Assembly (NCBI GenBank): GCA_020200675.1
Contig: JAIVIG010000082.1
Span: forward strand, 1-6,696
Direction of reading: 5' to 3'
DNA from: Actinomycetota bacterium
Lineage (GTDB): Bacteria; Actinomycetota; Rubrobacteria; Rubrobacterales; Rubrobacteraceae
Length of the DNA: 6,696 bases
A model generated the notes under the pieces. The model did no database searches and was not told the DNA's origin. It saw nothing but the letters and a program-made list of their open reading frames with translations. Positions 5,493 through 6,696 of the stretch are shown one piece after another. Within the stretch, counting starts at the first letter, position 1, and the number at the start of each line of letters is the position of its first letter. The position numbers and the translations under genes were made by a program.

Positions 5493-5499
5493 AAGGAGG
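5493..5499 (+). promoter_or_regulatory. Strong ribosome-binding site for the solute-binding protein
   Basis: AAGGAGG lies 5 nt before the ATG at 5505. It excludes the open upstream extension of this frame to 5421. Confidence 0.8.
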
Positions 5500-5504
5500 A
5501 GTGC

Positions 5505-6668
5505 ATGTTCGTGGACAAGAGGCGCGTGAGCCGCCGGGAGTTTTTGAGGCTGGGCGGCGCGGGGCTTGCGGGTGCGGGGCTCCTTCTAGGAGGCGCGGGG
5601 TGTGGCGGGGGGGCGATGGCGAGGCTGCTGAAACAGGCAAACGAGGACCGCACGCCGGACATCGCGCAGATAGACTCGTACGTCTTCCCGCGCTTCTACG
5701 AGTACGTCTATCCGCTGGACGCGTACCTGGAGGACGCCGGGGTGACGAACGACTACTTTCCCTTCGCCGAGAACTTGATGCTCGGGGACGGGGGCACCAT
5801 CAAGGGGTTGCAGTTTACGACGGACGTCCGGGTTCTGTACTATCGGAAGGACCTCGTCCCCGAGCCGCCCGCCTCCTGGGACGAGGTGCTGGAGGTGGGC
5901 CGGGACCTGAAGGATGAAGGTCTGGCCCCTTACCTGTTTCCGGCCGGCAGGGATGAGGCTACCGTCACCACCTCTCTGTGGCCGTACTTCTGGGCCCAGG
6001 GCGGAGAGCTGGTCGATACGGAGGGCAACCCCGTCTTCGGCGAAGAGGAGAACAGGGAGAAGATGCTCAGTTGCCTGGAGTTCATCGGCGAGTGCGTCGC
6101 CTCCGGCATAACCCCAACCCGGGTCACGACCTACCTCCAGGAGACCGACCTCAACGCGGACATCAACGCGGGTGAGGTGGGGATGTTCCTCGGGGGCAAC
6201 TGGCAGGTCGGTATCCTGAAAGAGGTAACGGGGGAAGAAGAGTTCACCTCCACGTGGGGCGTCGCCCCCATACCCTCCATGGAGGGTGGCGGCACGCACG
6301 CCACCACGGCGGGTGGTTGGATCTGGGGTATCTTCGCCGAGAGCGAGGCCAAGCAGAGGGCCGCCGTAGACTTTCTGCTCTACACCTTCGTCGGTGACCG
6401 GGGCATGGCCGGCTGGTGTAACGCGGGCGGGTACCTGCCGCCCCGCCAGAGCGTCTTCGACCTCTCCGAGTACACGGGCAACGAGTACACGGAGACCTTC
6501 AGGGAGCACCTCGATGAGTACGCCCGGAACCGGCCCGCATCGGAGGCGTACCAGAACATATCCACCGCGATGCAGGTCGCCGTCGCGAGCGTGATCGCGG
6601 GAGACGCTTCTCCGGAGCAGGCTCTGGAGACCGCCATAGAGTCCGTGGCGCTGCAAAGGAGGGACTAG
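5505..6668 (+). CDS. Sugar ABC transporter solute-binding lipoprotein, N-lobe shortened
   Basis: This 387-residue extracytoplasmic binding protein resembles family 1 (MalE-like) sugar receptors. Residues 1-33 are a Tat lipoprotein signal: twin arginine in SRREFLRLGG (9-18), a Gly/Ala/Leu core, and a lipobox LGGAGC with C33 as the lipid anchor. Family landmarks follow: TPDIAQIDSYV (50-60), GLQFTTDVRVLYYRKDLV (101-118), PASWDEVLEVGRDLK (122-136), ELVDTEGNPVF (168-178), NAGEVGMFLGGNWQVG (221-236), WGVAPIPSM (251-259) and GGWIWGIF (270-277). The oddity is the N-terminus. PDIAQID comes only 18 residues after the lipid Cys, whereas MalE-type proteins have about 55-80 residues there, including the first strand (LTVW-like), the first helix and the second strand. 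The DNA has no room for them in any frame. It may be a genuine in-frame deletion, so ligand binding or folding may be affected. The next gene starts 1 nt after the stop. Confidence 0.88.
   Translation: MFVDKRRVSRREFLRLGGAGLAGAGLLLGGAGCGGGAMARLLKQANEDRTPDIAQIDSYVFPRFYEYVYPLDAYLEDAGVTNDYFPFAENLMLGDGGTIKGLQFTTDVRVLYYRKDLVPEPPASWDEVLEVGRDLKDEGLAPYLFPAGRDEATVTTSLWPYFWAQGGELVDTEGNPVFGEEENREKMLSCLEFIGECVASGITPTRVTTYLQETDLNADINAGEVGMFLGGNWQVGILKEVTGEEEFTSTWGVAPIPSMEGGGTHATTAGGWIWGIFAESEAKQRAAVDFLLYTFVGDRGMAGWCNAGGYLPPRQSVFDLSEYTGNEYTETFREHLDEYARNRPASEAYQNISTAMQVAVASVIAGDASPEQALETAIESVALQRRD
6655..6663 (+). promoter_or_regulatory. Ribosome-binding site for the downstream transporter gene
   Basis: AAAGGAGGG overlaps the last codons of the binding-protein gene and lies 6 nt before the ATG at 6670, indicating cotranscription and probable translational coupling. 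Confidence 0.75.
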
Positions 6669-6669
6669 A

Positions 6670-6696
6670 ATGGCCGTGAGCAAGATGGCCGGGAAG
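6670..6696 (+). CDS. Partial gene after the binding protein, probably ABC permease
   Basis: Nine codons (MAVSKMAGK) are visible before the window ends. The call as a gene rests on the very strong Shine-Dalgarno at 6655-6663 and on its position 1 nt after the binding-protein stop. In family 1 sugar transporter operons the binding-protein gene is usually followed by a MalF-like permease whose N-terminus is basic before the first membrane helix. The peptide itself is too short to identify, so the permease assignment is contextual inference. Confidence 0.5.

Larger units (their letters stand above)
5374..5504. promoter_or_regulatory. Divergent control region, sugar kinase and ABC transporter
   Basis: These 131 bases separate the leftward kinase from the rightward transporter operon. 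Leftward, TAAAAT (5415-5410) is a -10 candidate with no good -35; GGGAGG (5383-5378) and AAGGAG (5392-5387) are candidate ribosome-binding sites for the kinase. Rightward, TAGAAT (5476-5481) is the best -10. GCGTGGACGC (5429-5438) has perfectly complementary 4-base halves around GG and could be a small operator, and GCGTGG recurs at 5457-5462. No recognisable LacI-type palindrome is seen. The shared region suggests joint regulation of uptake and phosphorylation. Confidence 0.45.

Noticed and set aside
5374..5640. Upstream extension of the sugar kinase frame
   Set aside because: The extension runs antisense through the transporter's control region and signal peptide. Ribokinases begin at the VFVVGSIN strand.
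5586..6683. 365-codon open frame antisense to the solute-binding protein
   Set aside because: The sense strand is a clear family member throughout. The antisense product has no recognisable motif.

Overview
The window is high-GC bacterial chromosome with strong Shine-Dalgarno sequences and several TTG starts. It carries a twin-arginine lipoprotein and the start of what looks like an IS630-type transposase. My best guess is a deep-branching actinobacterium of the Rubrobacter type. This is inference from composition and protein flavour; no rRNA or other marker gene is present.

Layout. Bases 1-75 hold the first 25 codons of a leftward gene resembling the helix-turn-helix start of an IS630-family transposase. 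Bases 76-351 are non-coding and contain two interlocked inverted repeats and a tandem 11-bp CTTAAG repeat that could be a response-regulator site. Next come two convergent copies of a small membrane-protein gene: an intact two-helix copy at 352-585 (+), and a copy at 603-836 (-) whose second helix is replaced by an unrelated tail. The second copy overlaps the end of a long leftward TPR-repeat gene (826-2181). A compact divergent promoter region (about 2182-2278) separates the TPR gene from a rightward set: a hotdog acyl-CoA thioesterase (2279-2761), an aldo/keto reductase (2763-3575) and an Mrr-like restriction endonuclease (3586-4452). The Mrr gene has visibly lower GC and is probably acquired. 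From the right, a leftward ribokinase-family sugar kinase (4462-5373) converges on it. That kinase is divergent from a sugar ABC transporter operon, of which the window shows the Tat-lipoprotein solute-binding protein (5505-6668) and the first codons of the next gene (6670 onward, probably a permease).

How the genes work together. The right third reads as a carbohydrate uptake and phosphorylation locus: a binding protein delivers a sugar to a membrane permease, and the divergent PfkB-family kinase would phosphorylate the imported sugar or a product of it. The binding protein appears to lack the first strand-helix-strand of its N-terminal lobe. The thioesterase and reductase are tightly coupled, but I cannot name their pathway. 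The TPR protein is probably a scaffold, and its pairing with the small membrane protein is suggestive only.

No clearly new defence or mobile system is visible. The points most worth a second look are the inverted pair of small membrane-protein genes, the shortened binding protein, the tandem 11-bp repeats and the divergent extended -10 promoters.
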